Assembly: GCA_900752445.1 (NCBI GenBank)
Contig: CAADVN010000165.1
Coordinates: 1 to 7,249, forward strand
Length of the DNA: 7,249 nt
Reading direction: 5' to 3'
DNA from: an uncultured Oscillospiraceae bacterium
GTDB lineage: Bacteria > Bacillota > Clostridia > Oscillospirales > Oscillospiraceae
Below are positions 1 through 6,720 of this stretch, one piece after another. Under the pieces are notes generated by a model that was not told the DNA's origin, did no database searches, and was given only the letters and a program-made list of their open reading frames with translations. Both the position numbers and the translations under genes were made by a program. Each line of letters begins with the position of its first letter. Within the stretch, counting starts at the first letter, position 1.

Positions 1-1595
1 CCCGGAGCCTGTCGGAGCGGCGGGACGTCATCGTCGTCTCGTCCGTGTCCTGCATCTACGGCCTGGGCGACCCCATAGACTATGCCAGTATGGTTATATC
101 GCTCCGCCCCGGCCAGCAGAAGGACAGGGACGAGCTCCTCAAAAAGCTCATCGAGATACGCTACGAGCGCAACGACATAGCCTTTGACCGCAACATGTTC
201 CGGGTGCGCGGGGACACGGTCGAGGTCTTCCCGGTGTATTCCTACGACAAGGCGATACGCATCGAGTTCTTCGGCGACGAGATAGAGCGCATCTCCGAGA
301 TAAACCCGGTGACCGGCACGCCGACGCGCATACTGGGCCACGTGGCGATATATCCCGCGAGCCACTATGTCACGACGAAGGAGAAGATGGCGGCGGCGGT
401 GAAGGAGATACGGCGCGAGTGCGACGAGAGGGTCGCGTATTTCAAGAGCCGGGACAAGTTCCTGGAGGCGCAGAGGATAGAGCAGCGCACGAGCTTTGAC
501 ATCGAGATGATACAGGAGCTGGGCTACTGCACGGGCATAGAGAATTACAGCCGCATAATCTCGGGCCGGGCGCCGGGCAGCGCGCCGATGACGCTTTTGG
601 ACTACTTCCCGAAGGATTTCGTGCTGTTTGTGGACGAGTCGCACGTGACCCTGCCTCAGGTGCGGGCCATGTACCGGGGCGACAGGGCGAGGAAGGAGAG
701 CCTTGTGAACTACGGCTTCCGCCTGCCCTCGGCCTTCGACAACCGTCCGCTGAAGTTCGAGGAGTTCCAGGCGCGCATCGGCCAGGCGGTGTACGTCTCC
801 GCCACGCCGGGCGAGTACGAGCGCGAGCGCTCCGGGCAGATAGCCGAGCAGATAATTAGGCCCACGGGCCTGCTCGACCCGGAGATATCCGTGCGCCCGG
901 TCGAGGGCCAGATAGACGACCTCATGGACGAGGTGCGCGCCCGCATCGAAAAGGGCCAGCGCACGCTCGTCACCACGCTGACGAAGAAGATGGCGGAGGA
1001 CCTGTCGAACTACCTGCTCTCGGCGGGCATAAGGTGCAGGTACATGCACCACGACATAGGCGCAATCGAGCGCATGGAGATAATCCGCGACCTGCGCCTG
1101 GGCGAATTCGACGTGCTGGTGGGCATAAACCTGCTGCGCGAGGGCCTCGATTTGCCAGAGGTGAGCCTGGTGGCCATCCTGGACGCGGACAAGGAGGGCT
1201 TCCTCAGGAGCGAGACGAGCCTTATCCAGACCATAGGCCGCGCGGCGCGCAACGCCGAGGGCCTCGTCATCATGTACGCGGACACGGTGACGCCGTCCAT
1301 GCGCGCGGCCATCACGGAGACGGAGCGCCGGCGCAAGAAGCAGGACGCGTACAACAAGGCCCACGGCATCGTGCCGCAGACCATCATAAAGAGCGTGCGG
1401 GACATCATCGAGATATCGTCCGAGGCCGACAAGGGCGCCGGCAAGCGCCGCGACGGCCTGAAGATGACGGAGTCGGAGCGCCGCGCGGAGATAGAGAAGC
1501 TCGAAAAGAAGATGCGCGAGGCGGCGAAGATGCTCGAGTTCGAGTACGCGGCCATCCTGCGCGACCAGCTCATAAAACTGAGGGGGGAAAAGTGA
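1..1595 (+). CDS. uvrB: UvrABC system protein B, 3' part (5' end cut by window)
   Basis: UvrB is the damage-verifying helicase of nucleotide excision repair. It is loaded by UvrA and then recruits UvrC for incision. The reading frame is open from base 3 and gives 530 residues; family members have about 660, so roughly 130 N-terminal residues, including the Walker A loop, lie outside the window. Visible in order: the SVSCIYGLGDP segment (about 45-75); GRAPGSAP followed by LLDYFP; the Walker B/motif II box DESH (633-644); VYVSATPGEYE; the helicase C-terminal lobe with TLTKKMAEDL, YMHHD, GINLLREGLDLPEV and the motif VI box QTIGRAARN; and a C-terminal UVR helical hairpin (about 1490-1590, EKLEKKMREAAKMLEFEYAA), which contacts UvrC. 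The TGA stop shares its last base with the ATG of the next gene. All motifs look intact. Identification is certain from the motif order. Confidence 0.98.
   Translation, partial: RSLSERRDVIVVSSVSCIYGLGDPIDYASMVISLRPGQQKDRDELLKKLIEIRYERNDIAFDRNMFRVRGDTVEVFPVYSYDKAIRIEFFGDEIERISEINPVTGTPTRILGHVAIYPASHYVTTKEKMAAAVKEIRRECDERVAYFKSRDKFLEAQRIEQRTSFDIEMIQELGYCTGIENYSRIISGRAPGSAPMTLLDYFPKDFVLFVDESHVTLPQVRAMYRGDRARKESLVNYGFRLPSAFDNRPLKFEEFQARIGQAVYVSATPGEYERERSGQIAEQIIRPTGLLDPEISVRPVEGQIDDLMDEVRARIEKGQRTLVTTLTKKMAEDLSNYLLSAGIRCRYMHHDIGAIERMEIIRDLRLGEFDVLVGINLLREGLDLPEVSLVAILDADKEGFLRSETSLIQTIGRAARNAEGLVIMYADTVTPSMRAAITETERRRKKQDAYNKAHGIVPQTIIKSVRDIIEISSEADKGAGKRRDGLKMTESERRAEIEKLEKKMREAAKMLEFEYAAILRDQLIKLRGEK
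1581..1587 (+). promoter_or_regulatory. Shine-Dalgarno sequence of the CapA-like gene
   Basis: AGGGGGG lies in the last codons of uvrB, 7 bases before the ATG at 1595. It supports that start over the in-frame open stretch reaching back to 1034, which lies entirely inside uvrB. Confidence 0.6.
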
Positions 1596-2881
1596 TGACA
1601 AAGCGCACATTGGCGGCGCTGCTCTGCGCCGGTATACTGGCGGTGTTATCGGCCTGCGGGTCTGAGGCCCCGGAGCTCACGCTGCCCGCGCCCGAGGCGG
1701 CCGAGACCGTTGCACCGACACCGGAGCCCACGCCCGAGCCGACGCCGGAGCCCACGCCGGAGCCCACGCCCAGCGTCGTGAAGCTCACGCTCGCGGGCGA
1801 CCTGGTCATGCACACGCCCCTGCACGACGAGGCGCTCCAGGCCGACGGCAGCTACGACTACACGCCCATCTTCGAGGACGTCGCGCACTATATCGAGGAC
1901 GCGGACTATTCCATGACCTGCCTCGAGGCGGCGCTCATTGGCGACGAGGGGCCCTGGAAGGGCTATCCGCTGTTCCACTCGCCGGACGACCTCGCGTATT
2001 CGCTCAAGGAGCTGGGCTTCGACCTCATAAACTACGCCAGCAACCACGCCATGGACGCCTGGCACGACGGCATCATAAGGACGCTCGACGTGCTAGACGA
2101 CGCGGGGCTCGAGCACAACGGCGCATACAGGACGCCGGAGGAACGGGCCGAGAACAACGGCATCTTGGTCAAGGAGATAAACGGCGTCAGCTTCGCCTTT
2201 TTGGACTACACCTACGGCACGAACGGCTTTCCCGTGGACGACACGCCATGGGGCCTCAATGTGTACACGACGGACTACATGACCTGGTGCTCGAAGGTGG
2301 ACTATGAGATGCTCGACGCGGACATGGCGGCGGCCCGGGCGCTGGACACGGATATAATAGCCGTCGTGGTACACTGGGGCGGAGAGTACGTCACGGGCGC
2401 GACGCAGTACCAGACGAGCCTGGCCGACTACTTCTTCGAGCAGGGCGCCGACCTCGTCATAGGCGGGCACCCGCACGTGCCCGCGCCCATGGAGCTGCGG
2501 ACGATCGAGAACGAGGACGGCACGACCCGCACGGGCTTTGTGTGCTACTGCCTCGGCAACCTCATAAGCTGCCAGGTGCGGCCCTATACGGACCTCAGCG
2601 CCATGGTGCAGATGGAGATAACGAAGGACCCATATACGGGCGAGGCGTATATCAGCGCGGCGGAGTATATACCGATGATAATGCTAAACGCCTCGGACTA
2701 CGGCCTGTCGCCGCAGACGGCGGGCTGGGGCCGGCGGCTCTGGGACATACGCGCGGCCATCGCCGACTACGAGGCCGGCGAGACGCGCGGCGGGGCCATC
2801 ACGCCCTACATGTACCAGTGCCTGCAGGAGGCGCTCGAGGACTGCGAGCGCATATTTGGAACATTGGAGATGCCTCAATGA
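1595..2881 (+). CDS. CapA-family (PGA_cap) metallophosphoesterase-like lipoprotein
   Basis: This 428-residue protein is predicted to be an extracellular lipoprotein. It starts with a basic N-terminus (MTKR) and a hydrophobic stretch, then a lipobox LSAC with the lipidated Cys at residue 21. A low-complexity linker of four TPEP repeats (42-57) would hold the catalytic domain off the membrane. The rest (about 61-420) fits the bacterial capsule-synthesis CapA family, which has a calcineurin-like metallophosphoesterase fold: AGD at 67-69, CLEAAL around E111 (usually NLE), ASNHAMD around N150-H151, HWGGEY at 260-265, GGHPHV with H292/H294, and YCLGNLIS. In Bacillus, CapA takes part in making or anchoring poly-gamma-glutamate. 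Many clostridial paralogues have no known substrate, so I do not assign a poly-gamma-glutamate role, and no capB/capC/capD neighbour is visible. The start overlaps the uvrB stop by one base and the stop overlaps the polA start by four, implying translational coupling to repair genes. Confidence 0.9.
   Translation: MTKRTLAALLCAGILAVLSACGSEAPELTLPAPEAAETVAPTPEPTPEPTPEPTPEPTPSVVKLTLAGDLVMHTPLHDEALQADGSYDYTPIFEDVAHYIEDADYSMTCLEAALIGDEGPWKGYPLFHSPDDLAYSLKELGFDLINYASNHAMDAWHDGIIRTLDVLDDAGLEHNGAYRTPEERAENNGILVKEINGVSFAFLDYTYGTNGFPVDDTPWGLNVYTTDYMTWCSKVDYEMLDADMAAARALDTDIIAVVVHWGGEYVTGATQYQTSLADYFFEQGADLVIGGHPHVPAPMELRTIENEDGTTRTGFVCYCLGNLISCQVRPYTDLSAMVQMEITKDPYTGEAYISAAEYIPMIMLNASDYGLSPQTAGWGRRLWDIRAAIADYEAGETRGGAITPYMYQCLQEALEDCERIFGTLEMPQ
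1718..1771 (+). repeat. 12-base tandem repeat encoding a TPEP linker
   Basis: Four consecutive 12-base units of the form ACGCCGGAGCCC, with third-base variants in the first two, are followed by half a unit (ACGCCC). The last two full units are identical. They encode Thr-Pro-Glu-Pro repeats between the lipidated cysteine and the catalytic domain of the CapA-like protein. Such arrays can change copy number by replication slippage without breaking the frame, which would only alter spacer length. Confidence 0.9.
2866..2869 (+). promoter_or_regulatory. Shine-Dalgarno sequence of polA
   Basis: GGAG within the last codons of the CapA-like gene sits 8 bases before the polA ATG at 2878. With the ATGA stop/start overlap it fixes the start and argues against the in-frame open stretch that extends upstream to 2542. 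Confidence 0.7.
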
Positions 2882-5460
2882 AAAAGCTCTTGATACTCGA
2901 CGGCAACAGCGTCGTGAACCGGGCGTATTACGGCGTGCAGGGCCTCACCGCGCCCGACGGCACGCCGACGAACGCGGTTTACGGCTTTCTGAACATCCTG
3001 CGCAAGCTGCTGGAGGAGGAGGGCCCGGATTCGGCCTGCGTGGCCTTCGACCTGCCCGCGCCGACCTTCAGGCACGAGATGTACGAGGGCTACAAGGCCC
3101 AGCGAAAGCCCATGCCGGCGGAGCTCGCCGCGCAGCTGCCCATAGTCAAAGAGGCGCTGGACGCCATGGGCATGAGGCGGCTCGAGGCCGCGGGCTGGGA
3201 GGCCGACGATATCCTGGGCGCCATGGCCGCGCGCTGCGAGGCCGAGGGCTGGGCCTGCGAGATAGTCACCGGCGACAAGGACAGCTTTCAGCTCATCTCC
3301 GCCACGACCAGCGTGCTGCACGTGAAGACGCGCATGGGCCGCGCCGAGACCATACGCTACGACCGCGAGCGCTTCATGGCCGAGTACGGCTTTGAGCCGA
3401 GGTATATGGTGGACCTCAAGGCGCTCATGGGCGACGCCTCGGACAATATCCCCGGCGTGCCCGGCGTGGGCGAGAAGACCGCCATGGAGCTCATGCACAA
3501 GTACGGCAGCCTCGAGCGCATCTACGCCGACGTGGAGGCGCTGGACGTGAAGGACGCCGTGAAGCGCAAGCTCGAGGCCGGGCGCGAGAGCGCCATGCTC
3601 TCCTATACCCTCGCCACCATCAGCCGCGACGCGCCGCTGGCCTTCGGCCCGGCCGAGGCCGCGTGGGCGCCGGACTACGGCCCGGAGCTCTACCGCCTGT
3701 TCGAGCGGCTGGGCTTCCGGCGCTTCATCGAGAAGTGGGGCCTGCACGCGGACGAGGAGAGCGCGGCCGAGCAGGCGCGCCGCGCCCTGCCCATCGCGGC
3801 GGACATTTCGGCAGAGGAGGCCGCGCGGCGGATAGGATCGGCGCAGACGCTGGGGCTCGCGCTCGACGGGGCGGGGCTCGACAGCCTCACGCTCTGCGAC
3901 GGCGAGGGCAGCTTCACCCTCAGCTGGGCCGCTCAGGGCGAGGACTACAACGGGCTGCTGCGGCTCATCTTCTCGGACGGGGTCAAAAAATGCGCCGCCG
4001 ACGTCAAGGACATCATGGGCCTCGCGCTCGCTGAGGGCTGGGCACGGGCGGCCTCCGGGTTGACACGGCCCCCCCCGGCCACGTGGCCGGACCCGACGGA
4101 CGCGGGCTACGTGCTCGCCCCGACGGAGAGCGGCTACGATACGAAAAAGCTCAGCCGCCGCCACCTGGGCGCGGAGCTGCCCGAGGCCCAGGCCGTGCTC
4201 GAGCTCATGCCGGTCATGCGTGAGAAGCTCGAGGCGGCGGGCGCGGCGCGGCTCTATGACGATATCGAGCTGCCGCTCTGCGCGGTCCTCGCGCGGATGG
4301 AGCAAAAGGGCTTCTACGTGGACAAAAAGGCGCTCTCGGACTTCGGCGAGAGCCTCACGGAGAGCATAGACGCCCTGCAAAGGAGCATCTGGCAGCGCGC
4401 GGGGCACGAATTCAATATAAACTCGCCCAAGCAGCTCGGGGACGTGCTCTTCGAGGAGCTCATGCTGCCCGCCGGGAAGAAGACCAAGACCGGCTGGAGC
4501 ACCAACGCCGAGGTGCTTGAAAAGCTCGTCGGCAAGCACGAGATAATAGGCGAGATACTCGACTACCGGATGCTCACGAAGCTCAAGAGCACCTACGCGG
4601 ACGGCCTGCTCAAGGTCATATCGTCCGACGGGCGCATACACACGAACTTCAAGATGACCGTCACGGCCACAGGCCGCCTCTCGAGCACGGAGCCGAATCT
4701 GCAAAATATCCCCGTGCGCCGCGAGCTGGGCGCGCAGGTGCGGCGCATGTTCGTCGCGGGGCCCGGCTGCCTGCTCGTGGACGCGGACTACAGCCAGATA
4801 GAGCTGCGCCTGCTGGCGCATATCTCGGGCGACGAGACCATGCGCGAGGCGTTCCGCACGGGCGAGGATATCCACCGCGTCACGGCCTCGCAGGTCTTCG
4901 GCGTGCCGGTCGAGGACGTCACGCCGCAGATGCGCAGCAGCGCCAAGGCCGTGAACTTCGGCATCGTGTACGGCATCTCCGCCTTCTCGCTCGCGCAGGA
5001 TATAAAGGTGAAGCCCGCCGAGGCCAAGGCCTATATCGAGGCGTACCTGGAGAAGTACCACGGCGTGCGGGAGTATATGGACAGGGTCATCAAAGAGGCG
5101 AAGGAGCGCGGCTATGTGGAGACGCTCTTCGGCCGCAGGCGGCCCGTGCCGGAGCTCAAGGCCTCGAACTTCAACACCCGCAGCTTCGGCGAGAGGGTGG
5201 CGCGGAACATGCCCATACAGGGCACGGCGGCGGATATCATAAAGCTCGCCATGGTGAACGTGCAGCGCAGGTTCGAGGGCGAGGGGCTCGAGGCGCGGCT
5301 CATATTGCAGGTGCACGACGAGCTCATCGCCGAGTGCCCGGAGGCCGAGGCCGCGCGCGTCGCGGCGCTGCTCGAGGAGGAGATGGAGCGGGCCGTGACC
5401 CTGTCGGTGCCGCTCATTGCCGAGGCGCACAGCGCCAGGAGCTGGGCGGAGGCGCATTGA
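2878..5460 (+). CDS. polA: DNA polymerase I (5' nuclease + degenerate 3'-5' exonuclease domain + family A polymerase)
   Basis: This 860-residue cytosolic enzyme fills repair gaps and removes flaps and Okazaki primers. The 5' nuclease domain (about 1-290) keeps its metal-binding acids: D8 in LDGNS, E108/D110/D111 in WEADD, D133/D135 in GDKDSF, D186/D189 in GDASDNIPG, followed by a helix-hairpin-helix (PGVGEKTA). The middle domain (about 300-465) lacks the proofreading residues: the first motif reads LALDGAG instead of D-x-E, so 3'-5' exonuclease activity is probably absent, as in Bacillus and Thermus PolI. The polymerase domain is intact: TATGRLSSTEPNLQNIP; motif A DYSQIE with D637; motif B RSSAKAVNFGIVYG (R686, K690, F694, Y698); motif C QVHDE with H813/D814. 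Phe694 at the ribose-side position predicts discrimination against dideoxynucleotides. The start is set by GGAG and the ATGA overlap. Residues 387-408 look abnormal (see findings). Coupling with uvrB fits a shared role in excision repair. Confidence 0.97.
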   Translation: MKKLLILDGNSVVNRAYYGVQGLTAPDGTPTNAVYGFLNILRKLLEEEGPDSACVAFDLPAPTFRHEMYEGYKAQRKPMPAELAAQLPIVKEALDAMGMRRLEAAGWEADDILGAMAARCEAEGWACEIVTGDKDSFQLISATTSVLHVKTRMGRAETIRYDRERFMAEYGFEPRYMVDLKALMGDASDNIPGVPGVGEKTAMELMHKYGSLERIYADVEALDVKDAVKRKLEAGRESAMLSYTLATISRDAPLAFGPAEAAWAPDYGPELYRLFERLGFRRFIEKWGLHADEESAAEQARRALPIAADISAEEAARRIGSAQTLGLALDGAGLDSLTLCDGEGSFTLSWAAQGEDYNGLLRLIFSDGVKKCAADVKDIMGLALAEGWARAASGLTRPPPATWPDPTDAGYVLAPTESGYDTKKLSRRHLGAELPEAQAVLELMPVMREKLEAAGAARLYDDIELPLCAVLARMEQKGFYVDKKALSDFGESLTESIDALQRSIWQRAGHEFNINSPKQLGDVLFEELMLPAGKKTKTGWSTNAEVLEKLVGKHEIIGEILDYRMLTKLKSTYADGLLKVISSDGRIHTNFKMTVTATGRLSSTEPNLQNIPVRRELGAQVRRMFVAGPGCLLVDADYSQIELRLLAHISGDETMREAFRTGEDIHRVTASQVFGVPVEDVTPQMRSSAKAVNFGIVYGISAFSLAQDIKVKPAEAKAYIEAYLEKYHGVREYMDRVIKEAKERGYVETLFGRRRPVPELKASNFNTRSFGERVARNMPIQGTAADIIKLAMVNVQRRFEGEGLEARLILQVHDELIAECPEAEAARVAALLEEEMERAVTLSVPLIAEAHSARSWAEAH
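4075..4090. repeat. 16-base perfect palindrome inside polA
   Basis: CCGGCCACGTGGCCGG reads the same on both strands and abuts a run of eight C (4069-4076 overall). It could fold as a 6-bp GC stem with an ACGT loop. It lies in the least conserved part of polA, in a segment that seems to carry extra residues relative to the family. No function is known; it may be a small insertion or a sequencing or assembly artefact. Confidence 0.75.
5448..5452 (+). promoter_or_regulatory. Shine-Dalgarno sequence of the metallopeptidase fusion gene
   Basis: GGAGG in the last codons of polA is 9 bases before the ATG at 5462. It supports that start over an in-frame ATG at 5417, which would overlap polA by 44 bases and add a basic, unconserved-looking extension. 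Confidence 0.75.
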
Positions 5461-5461
5461 T

Positions 5462-6286
5462 ATGGTGACGTTTGAAGAGGCGGCGGCCATGCTCGACGAG
5501 GCCGTGGACGCGCTGCCGCAGGAGATATTCGACAAGCTCAACGGCGGCGTGAACCTCATCCCGGCGCGGCGCACGGACGAGCACGGGCTGCTTGTCATGG
5601 GCATGTACTTCGTGGACCAGATGGGCCGGCACGTGGAGATATACTACGGCTCGTTCAGGGAGCGGTACCGGAGCGCGCCGCCGGAGCGGTGGAAAAGGGA
5701 GCTCACGAAGACATTGAAGCACGAGCTCACGCACCACATAGAGTCGCTGGCCTATGACCGGAGCCTCGAGAAGTGGGACGCGGAGCACGTGGCGAGATTG
5801 CTGTCGGGTTTGGAGGATGAGCCGCTCGAGGCGAGCAGCGTGCTTTTCGTGGACGCGGACGGCTCGGGGCTCGCGCCGATGGCGAGCGCCATGTTCGGGC
5901 ACGCGGCGCTGGACAGGGGCTGCCCGGACCTGAGCTCGAGCTATGCCGGGGCGAACGAGAGGGCGGCGGAGCGGATGAATCCCAGGGCGGTGAAGGCCGC
6001 GTCGCTCTACGGCTTGGACATCTCGATGCTGCGCCCGAGGGCGGCGGACGGGGAGCTGCTGGGCAGCTATGACGTGACGCTCTGCATGACAGAGGAGCAG
6101 GGCGACAGCCTTGCCGTGCGCTGGCCGGAGTACGACGAGCGCATCATCTGCCTGGGCGAGAGCGATATACGGACGCCGAGGCTGGAGACGCAGGGGGCCT
6201 GGAACCGGCTCGCGGAGCGCATGGCCGAGGAGGTAAGGTACCTGATGGACGAGCTCATGGGTGAAGATGCGGATGCTGATTCGTGA
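5462..6286 (+). CDS. HExxH metallopeptidase-like domain fused to a degenerate LMW phosphotyrosine phosphatase domain
   Basis: This 274-residue protein has no signal peptide or membrane segment, so it is probably cytosolic. Residues 1-115 resemble the small zincin-like 'metallopeptidase family' proteins (PF06262 type): an N-terminal helix (FEEAAAMLDEAVDALP), NGGVNLIP, a strand ending in VEIYYGSF, then LKHELTHHIESLA with the zinc motif H87-E88-x-x-H91. Substrates of that family are unknown to me. Residues 127-265 follow the LMW protein-tyrosine phosphatase fold: VLFV-P-loop-PMASAMF, a stretch like the usual SAGT region (SSSYAGANERAAERMNPRAVKAASLYGLDIS in two parts), then YDVTLCMTEEQ. The catalytic P-loop C-x5-R-S is replaced by D131-ADGSG-L137-A, and the general-acid DP motif is TP at 238-239, so phosphatase activity is very unlikely. 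It starts 2 bases after the polA stop codon's last base and overlaps rimI by 14 bases. Zincin assignment is moderately sure; the pseudo-phosphatase assignment comes from motif order by eye. Confidence 0.8.
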   Translation: MVTFEEAAAMLDEAVDALPQEIFDKLNGGVNLIPARRTDEHGLLVMGMYFVDQMGRHVEIYYGSFRERYRSAPPERWKRELTKTLKHELTHHIESLAYDRSLEKWDAEHVARLLSGLEDEPLEASSVLFVDADGSGLAPMASAMFGHAALDRGCPDLSSSYAGANERAAERMNPRAVKAASLYGLDISMLRPRAADGELLGSYDVTLCMTEEQGDSLAVRWPEYDERIICLGESDIRTPRLETQGAWNRLAERMAEEVRYLMDELMGEDADADS

Positions 6287-6707
6287 GGCGGTACCGGCAG
6301 ATGTGCCGAAAATTGAAAAACTTGAAAAAGAATGCTTTACAAGTCCCTGGAGCAGGCCCATAATAGAGATGCAGCTGGCGGGGCCGGGACGGCTCATGCT
6401 GGCGGCAGAGGCCGAGGGCGGCTTTGCGGGCTATATGGGCCTGCAATACGTGCTGGACGAGGGCTATGTGACGAATGTGTGCACGGCGCCGGAGTACCGG
6501 CGGCAGGGCGTGGCCTCCGCGCTCATAGACGCGATGACGGAGCGGGCGAGGGCGCTGGGCCTGGCCTTCCTGAGCCTTGAGGTGCGTGTCTCGAACGAGG
6601 CGGCCATCCGGCTCTATGAGGGCAAGGGCTTTGTGCGCGTGGGCATACGCCCGGGCTATTACGAGCGGCCCGCAGAGGACGCGCTCATTATGAATCTCAG
6701 TTTATAA
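6273..6707 (+). CDS. rimI: Ribosomal protein bS18 alanine N-acetyltransferase (GNAT family)
   Basis: This 144-residue GNAT enzyme transfers acetyl from acetyl-CoA to the N-terminal amine of ribosomal protein bS18, as RimI does in enteric bacteria. It carries the RimI hallmarks: MLIREAVPAD at the N-terminus, FTSPWS (22-27), the acetyl-CoA pyrophosphate loop RRQGVA (76-81), LEVRVSN (102-108), AAIRLYEGKGF (110-120), then GYYERPAEDALIM. E103 and Y115 fall at the same numbers as the catalytic residues of enteric RimI when the ATG at 6273 is used, which favours that start. GTG 6261 and ATG 6267 are in-frame alternatives adding four or two residues. GGGTGA at 6259-6264 is 8 bases upstream. The gene overlaps the preceding fusion gene by 14 bases and is followed by tsaD after 13 bases, the classic rimI-tsaD pairing; tsaB, often directly upstream, is not here. 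Confidence 0.95.
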   Translation: MLIREAVPADVPKIEKLEKECFTSPWSRPIIEMQLAGPGRLMLAAEAEGGFAGYMGLQYVLDEGYVTNVCTAPEYRRQGVASALIDAMTERARALGLAFLSLEVRVSNEAAIRLYEGKGFVRVGIRPGYYERPAEDALIMNLSL

Positions 6708-6714
6708 GGAAGGA
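6707..6714 (+). promoter_or_regulatory. Shine-Dalgarno sequence of tsaD
   Basis: AGGAAGGA begins on the last base of the rimI TAA stop and ends 6 bases before the ATG at 6721. It is the clearest ribosome binding site in the window and occupies most of the only real intergenic gap. Confidence 0.8.
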
Positions 6715-6720
6715 CAGACG

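Noticed and set aside
1034..1594. An upstream in-frame extension of the CapA-like gene
   Set aside because: It lies in another frame of uvrB and reads as an Arg/Gly/His-rich shadow; the lipoprotein signal begins exactly at 1595.
1718..1771. Tandem repeats as a possible CRISPR array
   Set aside because: The units are 12 bases with no spacers and encode an in-frame TPEP linker.
2542..2877. An upstream in-frame extension of polA
   Set aside because: It lies inside the CapA-like gene, and PolA proteins begin near the LDGNS motif, which is eight residues after 2878.
3178..4270. A proofreading 3'-5' exonuclease activity in PolA
   Set aside because: The domain is present but the acidic metal-binding motifs are missing; this is common in Bacillota and is not a novelty.
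5417..5461. An earlier ATG for the metallopeptidase fusion
   Set aside because: It would overlap polA by 44 bases and add MPRRTAPGAGRRRID without a ribosome binding site as good as that for 5462.
2875..5604. A 909-codon open frame on the minus strand covering all of polA
   Set aside because: It mirrors polA codons in a GC-rich genome, is rich in Arg/Leu/His/Gly/Ala/Val as expected of an antisense shadow, and shows no recognisable domain, while the plus strand encodes an unmistakable PolA.
5414..6397. A 327-codon minus-strand open frame opposite the metallopeptidase fusion
   Set aside because: Arg/His/Leu-rich shadow with no motif; the plus-strand frame has HExxH and LMW-PTP-like structure and a good ribosome binding site.
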